From Duganella aceris (lineage in GTDB: Bacteria; Pseudomonadota; Gammaproteobacteria; Burkholderiales; Burkholderiaceae_D), in the NCBI RefSeq assembly GCF_011090165.1, contig NZ_JAADJT010000006.1:186001-250000 (forward strand): a stretch of 64,000 nucleotides of DNA, given 5' to 3'. Made by a program: the position numbers and the translations under genes. Numbering within the stretch: position 1 is the first letter of the stretch; every line of letters begins with the position of its first letter. The notes beneath the pieces are model-generated. The model ran no database searches. It saw only the letters and a list, made by a program, of their open reading frames with translations, and was not told the origin of the DNA. Shown one piece after another: positions 9,097-19,434 of the stretch.

Positions 9097-10998
9097 CTAC
9101 TCTCCGCTGTACGACCACACCGCGTTCGGTCGTATCAGGTGAATATTGCCGACGCGCCGAGTATAGCCGACGCGATCGAAGAACTCCAAGATCTGTATGG
9201 CCCGCTTGCGACCCAGGCCGGTGGCGTCGCGGAATGCCGACGCCTGCACTTCCGGCAGCTCCGCCACCAGCCGCGCCAGTTCCGCCAGCCGCGCCGGATG
9301 ATAAAACAGGTCCGGCACCAGCTGGCTGATCTCGCCCGTCTTGGATAGCTTCAGCAGCAGGCGCCGCACTTCGGCTTCCGGCATGTGATGCTCGCGCATC
9401 AGGTCGCGCACCCATGGCGGATCGAAGCCGCCCGCCAGCAGGGATGCCAGCAGCGGCTTGACTTGCGCCTGTTCCGCCGCGCTCAGCTCCACGCTGTGCG
9501 TCGGCAGGTGCAGGCTGCGGCCGCGCTGTTTCAGCGTGCCGGCATCGATCAGCGTTTGCACCAGCCGGCTCCACAGACGGTCCTCCATGTCCGGCGCGAC
9601 CATGCGCTTCAGGCGCCACAGCTCCGGCCCCGCGTCGTCCGGTGCGCGCGCGTGAAACTGCGCCAGGCCTTCGAGGATGCGGGTCTCCAGCGCGCGCGCT
9701 TCGGCGACGGCGATCAGCAGCGTGTCGCCCCCTTGCAGCGCGACTTCGATGGTGTCCGGCGGCGCGACGATCTGTTCGGACGGCAGCTGCGACAGTCGCA
9801 CCAGCGCCGACATGCGCAAGCCCAGCGGACTGCGCGCCAGCAGCGAGGCGATGTCGCCGCCGTCGATGAAATCGGACAGCGCCTGCAACCACGCCAGCCG
9901 CGTCGCGCTACGCCGCTTGCGCGCCGGCCCGAATGGATCGATCACCATGCCGCCGCCGATGGTGGCGGTGGCTTGCGCGTTGCGGATCACGAAGCGGTCG
10001 CCCGGCACGGCGTGCACCGGCGCGTCCAGCACCAGCTGCACGCGCGCGGTGTGGCCCGGCGCCAGCACTTCGCCTTCCAGCAGCACCACGTTGGCGGTGT
10101 GGTGCGACGCGCCCAGGTGCACATGCAGCGGTGACCAAGGCTTAAGCGTCAGGCCGCAGTCCGGCGTCAGCGTCAGTTCGGCGTCGATGCGCTCGGAGCA
10201 GGCGGCGAGGGCGGGTGCGACCACCCAGGTGCCGCGCTCGATGTCTTCCTTGGCGGCGCCGCTCAGGTTCAGGGCCAGGCGCTGGCCGGCGCGGCCGCTG
10301 TCGGCGGCGCGGTTCTGGGCGTGGATGCTGCGCACGCGCACCTGCTGTCCGCCGGGCGCCAGTTGCAGCATGTCGCCGACCTGTACGCTGCCAGCCAGCG
10401 CGGTGCCGGTGACGATGGTGCCTTGTCCAGACAGCGTGAACACGCGGTCGACGCCGAGCCGGAACAGGCGCCGTTCGTCGCTGGCCGGCAGCGCGGCCGC
10501 CATTTGCCCCAGATGCGCGAGCAGCGACTGCACGCCGGGATCGTTGTCGGCGGTGGCGTTGGTGCGGAAGACGGGGACGCCGGCGAAGTCTGTCGGCGCC
10601 AGCAGCGCGGCGATGTCGGCTTCCACCTGTTGCAGGCGGGCGGCGTCGGCGCGGTCGGTCTTGGTCAGCGCGACGGCGCCGCGTTTGACGCCCAGCAGGC
10701 GAAGGATGGCCAGGTGCTCCAGCGTCTGCGGCATGATGCCGTCGTCGGCGGCGATCACCAGCAGTGCGGCGTCGATGCCGGTCACGCCGGCGGCCATGGT
10801 GCGGATGAATTTTTCGTGGCCGGGGACGTCGATCACGCCGAGGATCTCGCCGCCCGGTAGCGGGGCGTAGGCGTAACCGAGTTCGATCGAGATGCCGCGC
10901 GCTTTTTCTTCCTTGAGACGGTCGGTGTCGACCCCGGTCAGCGCGCGCGTCAGCGTGGTCTTGCCGTGGTCGATATGGCCTGCGGTGCCGACGATCAT
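9097..10998 (-). CDS. selB: Selenocysteine-specific translation elongation factor
   Basis: SelB brings Sec-tRNA(Sec) to the ribosome at UGA codons marked by a SECIS hairpin. The 633-residue protein has an EF-Tu-like GTPase domain (G1 [14 protein letters not shown]3 DVPGHEKF, G4 TKTD), EF-Tu-like beta-barrel domains ([20 protein letters not shown]), and a C-terminal region of about 250 residues expected to hold the winged helices that bind the SECIS loop ([21 protein letters not shown] near the end). The ATG at 10998 overlaps the selA stop as ATGA, giving translational coupling. Confidence 0.97.
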   Translation of the reverse strand: MIVGTAGHIDHGKTTLTRALTGVDTDRLKEEKARGISIELGYAYAPLPGGEILGVIDVPGHEKFIRTMAAGVTGIDAALLVIAADDGIMPQTLEHLAILRLLGVKRGAVALTKTDRADAARLQQVEADIAALLAPTDFAGVPVFRTNATADNDPGVQSLLAHLGQMAAALPASDERRLFRLGVDRVFTLSGQGTIVTGTALAGSVQVGDMLQLAPGGQQVRVRSIHAQNRAADSGRAGQRLALNLSGAAKEDIERGTWVVAPALAACSERIDAELTLTPDCGLTLKPWSPLHVHLGASHHTANVVLLEGEVLAPGHTARVQLVLDAPVHAVPGDRFVIRNAQATATIGGGMVIDPFGPARKRRSATRLAWLQALSDFIDGGDIASLLARSPLGLRMSALVRLSQLPSEQIVAPPDTIEVALQGGDTLLIAVAEARALETRILEGLAQFHARAPDDAGPELWRLKRMVAPDMEDRLWSRLVQTLIDAGTLKQRGRSLHLPTHSVELSAAEQAQVKPLLASLLAGGFDPPWVRDLMREHHMPEAEVRRLLLKLSKTGEISQLVPDLFYHPARLAELARLVAELPEVQASAFRDATGLGRKRAIQILEFFDRVGYTRRVGNIHLIRPNAVWSYSGE

Positions 10999-12650
10999 GC
11001 GGGCGTTTGCAGCAAGCTGAGTTGGTCGGTGAAGCGTTGTTGCTGATGGGCGTCCAGGCAGCGCAGGTCGAGCCACAGCGTGTCCTGCGCGACGCGGCCG
11101 ATCACGGGCAGCGGCAGGCTGCGCAGGCGTTGTTCCAGCATGCCCAGCACGTTGCTGATCCGGCTGCCTTCGGCGGCGCGGATCGCCAGGCCGTGGCTGT
11201 GCAGCTGGTCGACCGGCAGGGCGCCGCTGCCGATCTGGCTCATCATCGCTTCGTCGCGCACTTCGTAGCCGGCGCCCAGTGCCGCTTGCATCACCGGCAG
11301 GATGGCTTGCGCTTGCGCGCGCATGGCGGCGGCGGGGCGGGTCAGCAGTTTCAGGGTGGTCAGGCGTTCCGGCAGCAGGTCGGGGGCGCGGTATAGCGCG
11401 AGCACCGGTTCCAGCGCGGCCAGCGTCAGTTTGCCGACGCGCAGTGCGCGCTTCAGCGGGTTCTTCTTGATCTGCGCGATCAGGTCCTTGCGGCCGACGA
11501 TGATGCCGCATTGCGGGCCGCCGAGCAGTTTGTCGCCGCTGAAGGTCACGAGGTCGGCGCCGCCTGCGATGGTTTCGCGCACGGTGGTTTCGTGCGGCAG
11601 GCCGTATTGTTCGAGGTCGACCAGTGTGCCGCTGCCCAGGTCCACCGCCAGCGGGATCTTGTGCTTTTGCGCCAGCGGGCTCAGTTCCGGCAGTTCGACG
11701 CTTTTGGTGAAGCCGGTGATGGCGTAGTTGCTGCAGTGGACCTTCATCATCAGCGCGGTTTGCGGGCCGGCGGCTTCGTCGTAGTCTTTCAGGTGGGTGC
11801 GGTTGGTGCTGCCGACTTCACGCAGCACCGCGCCGGCGCGGGTCATGATGTCGGGGATGCGGAAGGCGCCGCCGATCTCCACCAGTTCGCCGCGCGAGAC
11901 GATGACTTCCTTGCCTTGTGCGAGGGTGTTCAGCATCAGCAGCACGGCGGCGGCGTTGTTGTTGACGATGGTGGCGGCTTCGGCGCCGGTCAGTTCGAGC
12001 AGCAGGTCTTCGATCAGGTTGTCGCGGTCGCCGCGTTTGCCGGTGTCGATGTCCCATTCGAGGTTCATCGGCCAGCGCAGGGCTTCGGCGACGGCTTGCA
12101 CCGCGCTGTCGGGCAGCAGGGCGCGGCCGAGGTTGGTGTGCAGGACGGTGCCGGTCAGGTTGAACACCGGGCGCAGGGGGGAGCGGTTGCTGTCGCGCAG
12201 GCGGTCGGAGAGCATGGCCAGCAGGGCGGGGATGTTGGTGTCGGTGGCCGCCGTTGGCGCGACGGGCGACTCGGCGCGGCGGGCGGCCAGCAACACGCCG
12301 CGCAGTTCCGCCAGCAGCGCGCGCGCGGCTTCCAGCGTTTGCACGCGGCCGTATTCGGCGATCAGCGCCTCGCAGCCAGCGTCCGACAGGATCAGATGCA
12401 CGGCCGGCAGCCGGATCGCGCCAGGCGCGGCACAGTGCGGCGAGTCGGCGCCCGTGCGGGCACCGGCGACGCTCGCCGCCGCGTCGACGGCCAAGCGGGA
12501 ATCGGCGACGCCAACCGCCGCGTCGACGGCCACGCGGGAATCGGCGACGCCAACTGCCGCGTCGACGGTCGCGCGGGCATCGGCGACTCCCGCCGCCGCG
12601 TCGGGCGCGGTGGTGGCGCGGTTGGTCGCGTCGGCGGGGGGCGTGTTCAT
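10995..12650 (-). CDS. selA: L-seryl-tRNA(Sec) selenium transferase
   Basis: SelA is a PLP enzyme that converts Ser-tRNA(Sec) to Sec-tRNA(Sec) with selenophosphate. The family core is intact: [39 protein letters not shown] and the PLP lysine in [12 protein letters not shown] (Lys374). The protein is 551 residues against about 465 for the family. The excess is an N-terminal extension of some 80 residues made partly of 13-residue Ala/Val/Asp-rich repeats encoded by 39-base DNA repeats. The ATG at 12650 overlaps the fdhE stop as ATGA, which supports this start, although a later start that removes the extension cannot be excluded. Confidence 0.95.
   Translation of the reverse strand: MNTPPADATNRATTAPDAAAGVADARATVDAAVGVADSRVAVDAAVGVADSRLAVDAAASVAGARTGADSPHCAAPGAIRLPAVHLILSDAGCEALIAEYGRVQTLEAARALLAELRGVLLAARRAESPVAPTAATDTNIPALLAMLSDRLRDSNRSPLRPVFNLTGTVLHTNLGRALLPDSAVQAVAEALRWPMNLEWDIDTGKRGDRDNLIEDLLLELTGAEAATIVNNNAAAVLLMLNTLAQGKEVIVSRGELVEIGGAFRIPDIMTRAGAVLREVGSTNRTHLKDYDEAAGPQTALMMKVHCSNYAITGFTKSVELPELSPLAQKHKIPLAVDLGSGTLVDLEQYGLPHETTVRETIAGGADLVTFSGDKLLGGPQCGIIVGRKDLIAQIKKNPLKRALRVGKLTLAALEPVLALYRAPDLLPERLTTLKLLTRPAAAMRAQAQAILPVMQAALGAGYEVRDEAMMSQIGSGALPVDQLHSHGLAIRAAEGSRISNVLGMLEQRLRSLPLPVIGRVAQDTLWLDLRCLDAHQQQRFTDQLSLLQTPA
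12478..12606 (-). repeat. 39-bp tandem repeat inside the 5' end of selA
   Basis: Three units of 39 bases (12478-12516, 12517-12555, 12556-12594) begin GCCGCGTCGACGG on the plus strand and are almost identical. A fourth, partial unit follows, and a degenerate one precedes. On the coding strand each unit gives 13 residues such as [13 protein letters not shown], so length changes would keep the selA frame. Confidence 0.85.
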
Positions 12651-13645
12651 TCCGCGTTGAACCACAGCAGCGGGTTGCCGCTGGCGCGGGCGTAGCCGGC
12701 TTCGCCGACCAGCAGGTCCAGCGTCAGGCTGGCCAGATCGTCGGCCAGAGGGTCGACGTTGAAGTCGTGCTCCTGGTTGAAGATCTTGCGGTAGGTACGG
12801 CAGTCCTCGCAAGTCTCGGCGCGCGCGACCTTGCTTGGATCGTTGGCTTTGTTGTCCGGCGTCGCGGGCGTCTCGGCGTCTGCGGCCTCGATGCTCTGGT
12901 AGGCGATCTTGCCGGTATGCTCGCAGCACGAACACTTGACCCGCACCATGTGCCACTCGCTGGAGCAGCAGCTGCACTGCAGATAACGGTAGCCCTGCGA
13001 CTGTCCACCGATGCGGATCACACTGGCCACCGGATGCGCGCCGCAGACCGGGCACAAAGTATTGGTGACCAACGGCGCCACGCGCTGCACATCGAGCTGC
13101 CCGGCGCGCATGGTCCATACCACCTGCAAGGCCGCCGCAACGAACGGCGCGTGCAACGGATGCACGCCCTCGGTCAGCTCGGCCAGCACCGCGTCGGCGC
13201 AGCCTTCCAGCTGAGCGTCGTCGAGCGCGCGCAGCTCGGCCAGCACGGTGGCGATCTGCGGCTGGCTCGCGGCCAGTCCGTCGAGTTGCTCCAGCAGCGT
13301 GCTGAACACCGCCCGCCACGACGCGGGACGGGTGCCGCTGACTGGCAGCGGCGGCATGTTGTGATCCAGCGCCAGCGTCATGTCGGCCTCGGGAGGCAAG
13401 GCGAAGGCTTCAGCGGGGAAGGTCTTGACGACGACGGCTTGCGCATCGACCAGCGCCGCCATCAATTGCAGATAACCGCTCAACGACTCGTCGACCGGAA
13501 TGCCTTTGATATCGTTGTTGGCGAGTTGCCGCAGCCGCGCGGCGCGCGCGGTGAACAGGCTGCGTACTTCGGGGAGCAGCAGACGCGGTATGGCGTTGTG
13601 ATCGAGCGATTCGATCTCGCCAGGAGCAAGCAAGCGTTGTACCAA
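12647..13645 (-). CDS. fdhE: Formate dehydrogenase accessory protein FdhE
   Basis: FdhE is a cytoplasmic rubredoxin-like assembly factor that binds formate dehydrogenase catalytic subunits before export. The 332-residue protein carries the conserved cysteine pairs in the C-terminal half: CPVC, CSCC, CSCC and CEDC. The best start is TTG at 13645, with GGGAG about eight bases upstream; the nearby ATG at about 13660 is in another frame. It lies 79 bases after fdnI and overlaps selA by ATGA, tying enzyme maturation to selenocysteine synthesis. An acidic insertion (EAADAETPATPDNK) separates the third and fourth cysteine pairs. Confidence 0.95.
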   Translation of the reverse strand: MVQRLLAPGEIESLDHNAIPRLLLPEVRSLFTARAARLRQLANNDIKGIPVDESLSGYLQLMAALVDAQAVVVKTFPAEAFALPPEADMTLALDHNMPPLPVSGTRPASWRAVFSTLLEQLDGLAASQPQIATVLAELRALDDAQLEGCADAVLAELTEGVHPLHAPFVAAALQVVWTMRAGQLDVQRVAPLVTNTLCPVCGAHPVASVIRIGGQSQGYRYLQCSCCSSEWHMVRVKCSCCEHTGKIAYQSIEAADAETPATPDNKANDPSKVARAETCEDCRTYRKIFNQEHDFNVDPLADDLASLTLDLLVGEAGYARASGNPLLWFNAE

Positions 13646-13724
13646 AAAAATCTCCCATATTGCCGGTGGCGAAGGGCTGCCGGCTCAGGGAGTATTTTAA
13701 TCCCAAAACGGGATGGTCGTAGGC

Positions 13725-14378
13725 TTAGTCCCTCGTTTTGCGGACCACTTCCTCAAACCAGCGCGGATGGTGCTTGCGCGCCCACCCGTAGCTGACGGTG
13801 CCGCGCACCATGGCGCCGATCGAACCCTTGACCCACAAGCCCGCGTAGATGTGGACAATGATCGAAGCAATGATCACAAAAGCGCAGAAAGCGTGCAGCA
13901 AACCGGCCAGGCGCACGATCTCGATCGGGAAGTAGATCGAGAAGTAAGCGCGCCACAGCACCACGCCGGACAACAGCAGTCCAAGCATGCACAGGATCAG
14001 CACATAGAACAGCAGCTTCTGGCCGGCGTTGTAACGGCCGACCTTGGGCAGCTTGTCTTCGCGGTTGTTGACCACGTCGTCGATCTGCTTCAGCCACTGC
14101 GTATCGCCTTTCTCCATCAGGTTGTGGTGCCAGAAGCGCACCACCAGCAGCGCGAACGACACGAACATCACCAATCCGATAAACGGATGCAGGATGCGCG
14201 TCCATTGTCCGCCGCCGAGAAACACCGCCATCCACGCCATCGCCGGATGGAACAGCGCCAAACCGGACACCGCCAGCAAAATAAAGCAGATGGCGGTGAT
14301 CCAGTGGTTGGTGCGCTCGTTCGGCGTGTAGCGCTCGATCAGCGGATTACCGTCTTTGTCGCGATTGGAAGTGTTCAT
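13725..14378 (-). CDS. fdnI: Formate dehydrogenase cytochrome b556 (gamma) subunit
   Basis: The 217-residue membrane subunit passes electrons from the iron-sulfur subunit to quinone via two b haems. It has four hydrophobic helices (around [56 protein letters not shown] and [19 protein letters not shown]), with histidines in NHWIT, LHPF, LHAF and VHIY that fit haem ligation. The length matches FdnI/FdoI. The ATG overlaps the fdnH stop as ATGA. The choice of fdn over fdo naming is arbitrary. Confidence 0.95.
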   Translation of the reverse strand: MNTSNRDKDGNPLIERYTPNERTNHWITAICFILLAVSGLALFHPAMAWMAVFLGGGQWTRILHPFIGLVMFVSFALLVVRFWHHNLMEKGDTQWLKQIDDVVNNREDKLPKVGRYNAGQKLLFYVLILCMLGLLLSGVVLWRAYFSIYFPIEIVRLAGLLHAFCAFVIIASIIVHIYAGLWVKGSIGAMVRGTVSYGWARKHHPRWFEEVVRKTRD

Positions 14379-15289
14379 CTTGCGTCCTCCCTGATACGGT
14401 CGGCCTCATGCAGCGCTTCGGCTTCCTCTTCCTTGCTGACCTCGTTCGGCCCGACACGGGTGTAGTGGAAGAAGCCCGCCAGCGCGGTGACGGCCAGGCC
14501 GGCCAGCGCCAGAGGCTTGGTCAAGCCCTTCCACAAGCCGACCACGGGACTGATGCTCGGATTCGACTTCAAGCCGTGATACAGGCCAGGCTGGTCGGCG
14601 TGGTGCAGCACGTACATCACGTGCGTGCCGCCGACGCCTGCCGGATCGTACAGGCCCGCGTTGGCATAGCCGCGCGACTTCAGGTCTTCGATCCGCTCCG
14701 ACGCGTGCACTTTCATGTCTTCCTTGGTGCCGAAGACGATCGCGCCGGTAGGGCAGGTCTTGACGCAAGCCGGTTCCTGGCCGACGGCCACGCGGTCCGA
14801 GCACAGCGTGCACTTGTAGGCGCGGTCGTCCTTCTTCGAAATGCGCGGCACGTCGAACGGGCAGCCGGCGACGCAGTAGCCGCAGCCGATGCAGTTCTCC
14901 TGATGGAAATCCACAATGCCGTTAGTGTACTGGACGATGGCGCCCGGCGAAGGACAGGCCTTCAGACAGCCCGGATCTTCGCAATGCATGCAGCCGTCCT
15001 TGCGGATCAGCCATTCGAGGTTGCCGTCGTTCTTCTCGACTTCCGAGAACCGCATCACGGTCCACGATTGCGGAGAGAGGTCGATCGGATTGTCGTAGAC
15101 GCCGGTGGTTTCACCGATGTCGTCGCGCAGGTCGTTCCACTCCATGCAGGCGGTTTGGCAAGCCTTGCAGCCGATGCACTTCGAAACGTCGATCAGCTTG
15201 GCGACGGTGCCGGTGACCGGTGTACGAGCCACTGGTTCCTGCACCGTCGTCGCCGACATGCGCCTGATATCAAGCGATTGTAATGCCAT
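14375..15289 (-). CDS. fdnH: Formate dehydrogenase iron-sulfur (beta) subunit
   Basis: The 304-residue protein carries four [4Fe-4S] cluster motifs: [35 protein letters not shown] and [16 protein letters not shown] followed by KTCP. A single C-terminal membrane helix ([17 protein letters not shown]) anchors it next to FdnI. It moves electrons from the molybdenum or tungsten site of FdnG to the cytochrome subunit. A GAGGAG site precedes the ATG, 19 bases after the fdnG stop. Confidence 0.96.
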   Translation of the reverse strand: MALQSLDIRRMSATTVQEPVARTPVTGTVAKLIDVSKCIGCKACQTACMEWNDLRDDIGETTGVYDNPIDLSPQSWTVMRFSEVEKNDGNLEWLIRKDGCMHCEDPGCLKACPSPGAIVQYTNGIVDFHQENCIGCGYCVAGCPFDVPRISKKDDRAYKCTLCSDRVAVGQEPACVKTCPTGAIVFGTKEDMKVHASERIEDLKSRGYANAGLYDPAGVGGTHVMYVLHHADQPGLYHGLKSNPSISPVVGLWKGLTKPLALAGLAVTALAGFFHYTRVGPNEVSKEEEAEALHEADRIREDAR

Positions 15290-15308
15290 GTTTATTCTCC
15301 TCGGGCCG

Positions 15309-18300
15309 TCATGCTTTTTCCACCTTCACCAGGAACGACTTGAATTCCGGTGTCTGTGAATTGCCGTCTCCAACCGTCGGCGTCAGGGTATTAATCAGGT
15401 AGCCCGGTTTGGTGACTCCCTTGAACCCGAAGTGAATCGGCAGCCCGACCTGGTGGGTCAGCTTGCCGTCGATGGTCAATGCCTTGATCCGCTTGGTCAC
15501 CACCGCCTTGGCGATGATATGCCCGCGCTTGGAGCTGACCTTGACACGGTCGCCGTGCACCACGCCAAGCTCCTTGCCCAGCGCATCGCCGATTTCGACG
15601 AATTGCTCCGGCTGGATGATGGCGTTCAGGCGCGCGTGCTTGGTCCAATAGTGGAAGTGCTCCGTGAGGCGATAACTGGTCGCCACGTGCGGATACTCTT
15701 CCTTCTTGCCCAATTTGGCGCGGTCGCCCGGGAACATGCGGCCGGCCGGATTGCTGGTGGCGCGCGGATTGTTCGGGTGCAGCGGGTTGTGCCCGATCGG
15801 CGTTTCGAACGGCTCGTAGTGTTCCGGGAACGGACCTTCGGCCATCGCATCGCGCGAGAAGAATCGCGCCACGCCTTCGGCCAGCATGATGAATGGACCC
15901 ATGCCGTTTTCCGGCGGTTCGTCGGCCTTGAAGTCAGGCACGTCGGCGCCGGCCCAGTTGGTGCCGTTCCAGCTCACCAGCTTGCGGGTCGGATCCCACG
16001 GCTTGCCTTTCGGGTCGCACGAGGCGCGGTTGTACAGCACGCGGCGGTTGGCCGGCCAGGCCCAGGCCCAGTTCAGCGTATTGCCGATGCCGGACGGATC
16101 GCTGTTGTCGCGGCGTCCCATCTGGTTGCCGGCGGCGGTCCAGCTGCCGGCGAAGATCCAGCAACCGCAGGCGGTGCTGCCGTCGTCGCGCAGTTGGGCG
16201 AAGCCGGCCAGCTGCTCGTTCTTCTTCAGCAGGACCTTGGTCGCATCCTTCGGATCGGTGATCTCCTTGAGCGCCTTGCCGTTGAATTCCATCGCCAGTT
16301 CTTCCGGCGTCGGGCTGTCTGGCTTGGCGTAAGGCCAGGTCAGGTTGACGATCGGGTCGGGGAACTTGCCGCCGTCCTTCTTGTAGGCGTTCCGCATGCG
16401 CAGGAAGATGCCCGACATGATTTCCAGATCGCTCTTGGTCTGGCCCGGACCGTCCGCGCCTTGCCAGTGCCACTGCAGCACGCGCGAGGAGCTGACCAGC
16501 GAGCCGCGTTCCTCGGCGAAGCAGGTGGTCGGCAGGCGGAACACCTCGGTCTGGATCTTGCTCGGATCGACCTGGTGGAACTCGCCGAACGGACGCCAGA
16601 ACTCGGCGGTTTCGACCGCCAGCGGATCCATCACCACCAGCCATTTCAGCTTCGACAGCGACTCGGTGATCTTCTGCTTGTCCGGCGCCGACGCCAGGAT
16701 GTTGAAGCCCTGGCAGATGTAACCGTTCATCTTCCCTTGATGCATCAGCTCGAAGGCCTGCATCATGTCGTACGGCTTGTCCAGCTTGGGCAGATAGTCG
16801 AAGGCGTAGTTGTTTTCCTCGGTGGCGGCGTCGCCCCACCAGGCCTTCATGAAGGAGACCAGGAACTTCTTCGAGTTGCTGTAGTAGCTGAGCTGATTTG
16901 GACGCAGCGGTTTCAGCGCACGCTTCTCCACGTAGGCGTTCCAATCCTGCTCGGCCTCACCCGGCAGGGTCAGGTAACCCGGCAGCATATTGGTCAGCAG
17001 CCCCAGGTCGGTCAGACCCTGGATGTTGGAGTGGCCGCGCAGCGCGTTCATGCCGCCGCCGGCGATGCCCATATTCCCCAGCAACAGCTGCACCATCGCG
17101 CCCGTGCGCAGCGTTTCGGCGCCGGTCGAGTGCTGGGTCCAGCCCAGGGCGTAGAGGATGGTCGCGGCGCGGCCCGGTACGGCGGTCGAGGCCAGCATTT
17201 CGGCGACGTGATGGAATTTCTCCGGCGGCACGCCGCAGGCTTTCTCCACCATCTCCGGCGTGTAGCGCGCGTAGTGCTTCTTCATCAGCTGGTACACGCA
17301 GCGCGGGTGTTCGAGCGTCGGGTCGATCTTGGCATAGCCGTCTTCGCCCATCTCGTAGTTCCAGCTGCTCTTGTCCGTGTACTTGCCCGCCGCGTCGTCC
17401 CAGCCCGAATACAGGCCGTCGTTGAAGGCGAAATCCTCACGGACGATGAACGGCATGTCCGTGTAGTTGCGGACGTACTCGTGCTGGATCTTATCGTTGG
17501 TCAGCAGGTAGTTGATGATCCCGCCGAGGAAAACGATGTCCGCGCCGGTACGGGTAGGGACGTAATAGTCCGCAACCGAAGCGGTTCGGGTAAAGCGCGG
17601 ATCGACCACGATCAACTTGGCGCCGCGATGCGCCTTCGCTTCCGTGACCCATTTAAACCCGCAAGGGTGTGCTTCTGCTGCGTTACCGCCCATGACCAGG
17701 ATGACATCAGCGTTCTTGATGTCTACCCAGTGATTCGTCATCGCACCACGTCCAAATGTCGAGGCAAGACCTGCCACCGTCGGACCGTGTCATACACGTG
17801 CTTGATTGTCGAATGCCAGCATGCCGGTGGCACGCATTGTTTTATGGGTTAAGTAGCCGACTTCGTTGGTCGCGGCCGATGCGCACAGCATGCCGGTCGT
17901 GGTCCATCGATTCACGGTCTTGCCGTCGGCGCTCTTCTCGGTGAAGTTGGCGTCGCGGTCTTCTTTCATCAGCTTGGCGATGCGGGTCAGCGCGTCGTCC
18001 CAGCTCATCGGGCTCCATTCGGTGCCGCCGGGTTTGCGGTACTCGGGTACCAGCAGGCGATTCGGCGAATGAATGAAGTCGATCAGGCTGGCGCCCTTCG
18101 GGCACAGCGTGCCGCGGTTGACCGGGTGGTCGGCGTCGCCTTCAATGTGGATGATGCTGGCGGTGGCGTTCTTGGCGCCGTCGCCCAGGCCGTACATAAG
18201 GATGCCGCAACCGACGGAGCAGTATGGGCAGGTATTGCGGGTTTCGGTACTGCGCGCCAGCTTGTACTGCCGGACTTCGGCCAGGGCCGTTGCCGGCGCG

Positions 18301-18380
18301 AAGCCGAGTAGCGCAATGCTGGAACCCGCGATGGTTGCGCCAGTCACCCGAAGGAACTGGCGTCTTGACATCTGGTTCAT
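15309..18380 (-). CDS. fdnG: Formate dehydrogenase catalytic subunit, selenocysteine-containing
   Basis: The gene is one 1024-codon frame interrupted by an in-frame TGA at 17792-17790. The context QARV-U-HGPTV matches the selenocysteine of FdnG-type enzymes, so TGA encodes Sec197 rather than ending the protein. The N-terminus has a twin-arginine signal ([11 protein letters not shown]), so the folded enzyme is exported with FdnH. A [4Fe-4S] motif CPYCSVGC plus a later Cys in TLCPKGA precede the molybdopterin domains. It oxidises formate to CO2 in the periplasm. The ATG at 18380 has GAGAGG upstream. Automated callers would split it in two, with a false start at 17777. Confidence 0.97.
17752..17792 (-). 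promoter_or_regulatory. SECIS element of fdnG
   Basis: Directly after the UGA, the coding strand has GGCA and TGCC pairing around GGTCT (about 17775-17763). This gives the AGGTCT-type loop that SelB recognises in Escherichia coli fdhF and fdnG, at the expected distance of roughly 15-30 bases from the UGA. The fold was judged by eye. Confidence 0.8.
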
Positions 18381-18390
18381 GAGAAAGCCT

Positions 18391-18417
18391 CTCAGTAGAT
18401 TGATCGGACCTACTGAG
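18391..18417 (-). promoter_or_regulatory. Hairpin in the fdnG leader next to the ribosome-binding site
   Basis: CTCAGTAG and CTACTGAG form perfect eight-base arms around an 11-base loop, ending 10 bases before the fdnG ATG. The downstream arm merges with the GAGAGG ribosome-binding site, so the stem could hide it. Confidence 0.5.
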
Positions 18418-18447
18418 TTTATCACCTTGGAAACGCGGATGTGAGGG

Positions 18448-18461
18448 TTGTCTTGTATCAA
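18448..18461 (-). promoter_or_regulatory. Weak FNR/Anr-like site upstream of fdnG
   Basis: On the coding strand TTGAT-ACAA-GACAA has one perfect half-site of the FNR consensus (TTGAT-N4-ATCAA) and a poor second half. It lies about 68 bases before the fdnG start, a plausible place for control by oxygen, but the match is weak. Confidence 0.25.
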
Positions 18462-18524
18462 ATGTAGCGATTAATCGGACAACATCCCATTAGGGGTAGT
18501 CGGATTGCCAAGTTTCCGTGGTTT

Positions 18525-19433
18525 TCAGACCAGCAGCGCCTCGATCGCCTGCAACGACGGCGGCGAAGCGCCGGCCGCGAGGCAGGCCGCCGCGCCGGCC
18601 GCCACCGAAAAGCGCAGGTGCTGCAAGGGTTGCGCGTCGCTGCGGTGCAGCATGCTCCAGGCCAGTGCCGCGATGCTGGCGTCGCCCGCGCCGACCGTGT
18701 CGACCACGGCGATCTTCGGCGCCGGCAGATGCCACGCGTCGTCGCCGATGTGCAGCGAGGCGCCGGCGCCGCCCTTGGTGTAGAGGTAGGTCGCGCCAGG
18801 ACTCCAGCCGCGCAGCGTGGCGAACGCGGTCTCGATATCGTCGCTGCGGAACAGGCCAGCCAGGTCTTCCTCCGACACCTTGACCACGTCCGCGATCTCG
18901 GTCATGCGGTGCAGCGTGGCGTCGTAGCTGGCGTCCATCAGCACCCGGTAGTTCGGGTCGTAGCTGATGCGCACACCTTTGAGCTTGAGGTGCTCGGCCA
19001 GCGCCACCAGCTTGTCCGCGAGCGGCTGGCGCGCCAGGCTGATGCCGCCGAAGTGCGCCCATTGGCATTGCGCCGCCCAGCCTTGCGGCAGCCGCGCCGC
19101 GTCGAACTGCAGGTCGGCGCTGTCGTCGCCGACGAAGAAGTAGGCCGGCGGATCGGTGCGGTGCACGATCGCCAGCAGCGGCGCGTGGTCATAGCGCTGC
19201 AGGAAGCGCAGGTCCAGCCTGGCCGCTTCGCTGGCGGTCCACAGCGCGTCGCCGAAGACGTCGTTGCTGATGGCGCCGGCGAAGGCGGTCGGCACCTCAA
19301 GCCTGGCCATGGCGCGCGCCACGTTCCAGGTCGAGCCGCCGACCTGGCTAAGCCACTGCGTCTGCGCCGGATCCTGCACGATCATGTCGGTCAGCGCTTC
19401 ACCCGCCGCGACGAACAAGGGAAAGTCGGCCAT
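18525..19433 (-). CDS. PfkB-family sugar kinase, likely fructokinase
   Basis: The 302-residue protein belongs to the ribokinase/PfkB family: an N-terminal AAGEALTDMI strand, the GGSTWNVARAMARL glycine-rich motif, and near the C-terminus DTVGAGDA, whose last Asp is the catalytic base. Its position directly after an AGE-family isomerase fits phosphorylation of fructose made from mannose, giving fructose 6-phosphate for glycolysis. The sugar specificity is inferred from neighbours only. It starts one base after the isomerase gene ends, so the two are coupled. Confidence 0.85.
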   Translation of the reverse strand: MADFPLFVAAGEALTDMIVQDPAQTQWLSQVGGSTWNVARAMARLEVPTAFAGAISNDVFGDALWTASEAARLDLRFLQRYDHAPLLAIVHRTDPPAYFFVGDDSADLQFDAARLPQGWAAQCQWAHFGGISLARQPLADKLVALAEHLKLKGVRISYDPNYRVLMDASYDATLHRMTEIADVVKVSEEDLAGLFRSDDIETAFATLRGWSPGATYLYTKGGAGASLHIGDDAWHLPAPKIAVVDTVGAGDASIAALAWSMLHRSDAQPLQHLRFSVAAGAAACLAAGASPPSLQAIEALLV

Positions 19434-19434
19434 T

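Noticed and set aside
12478..12606. Tandem repeat as a CRISPR array
   Set aside because: The 39-base units are contiguous without spacers and stay in the selA frame.
13410..13706. ATG-initiated frame overlapping the fdhE start
   Set aside because: It gives a low-complexity Arg-rich product; fdhE from TTG 13645 has a good ribosome-binding site and the expected family sequence.
15309..18461. fdnG as a broken gene or two separate genes
   Set aside because: The only interruption is a TGA exactly at the family selenocysteine position with SECIS-like sequence, and selA, selB and selC are adjacent.
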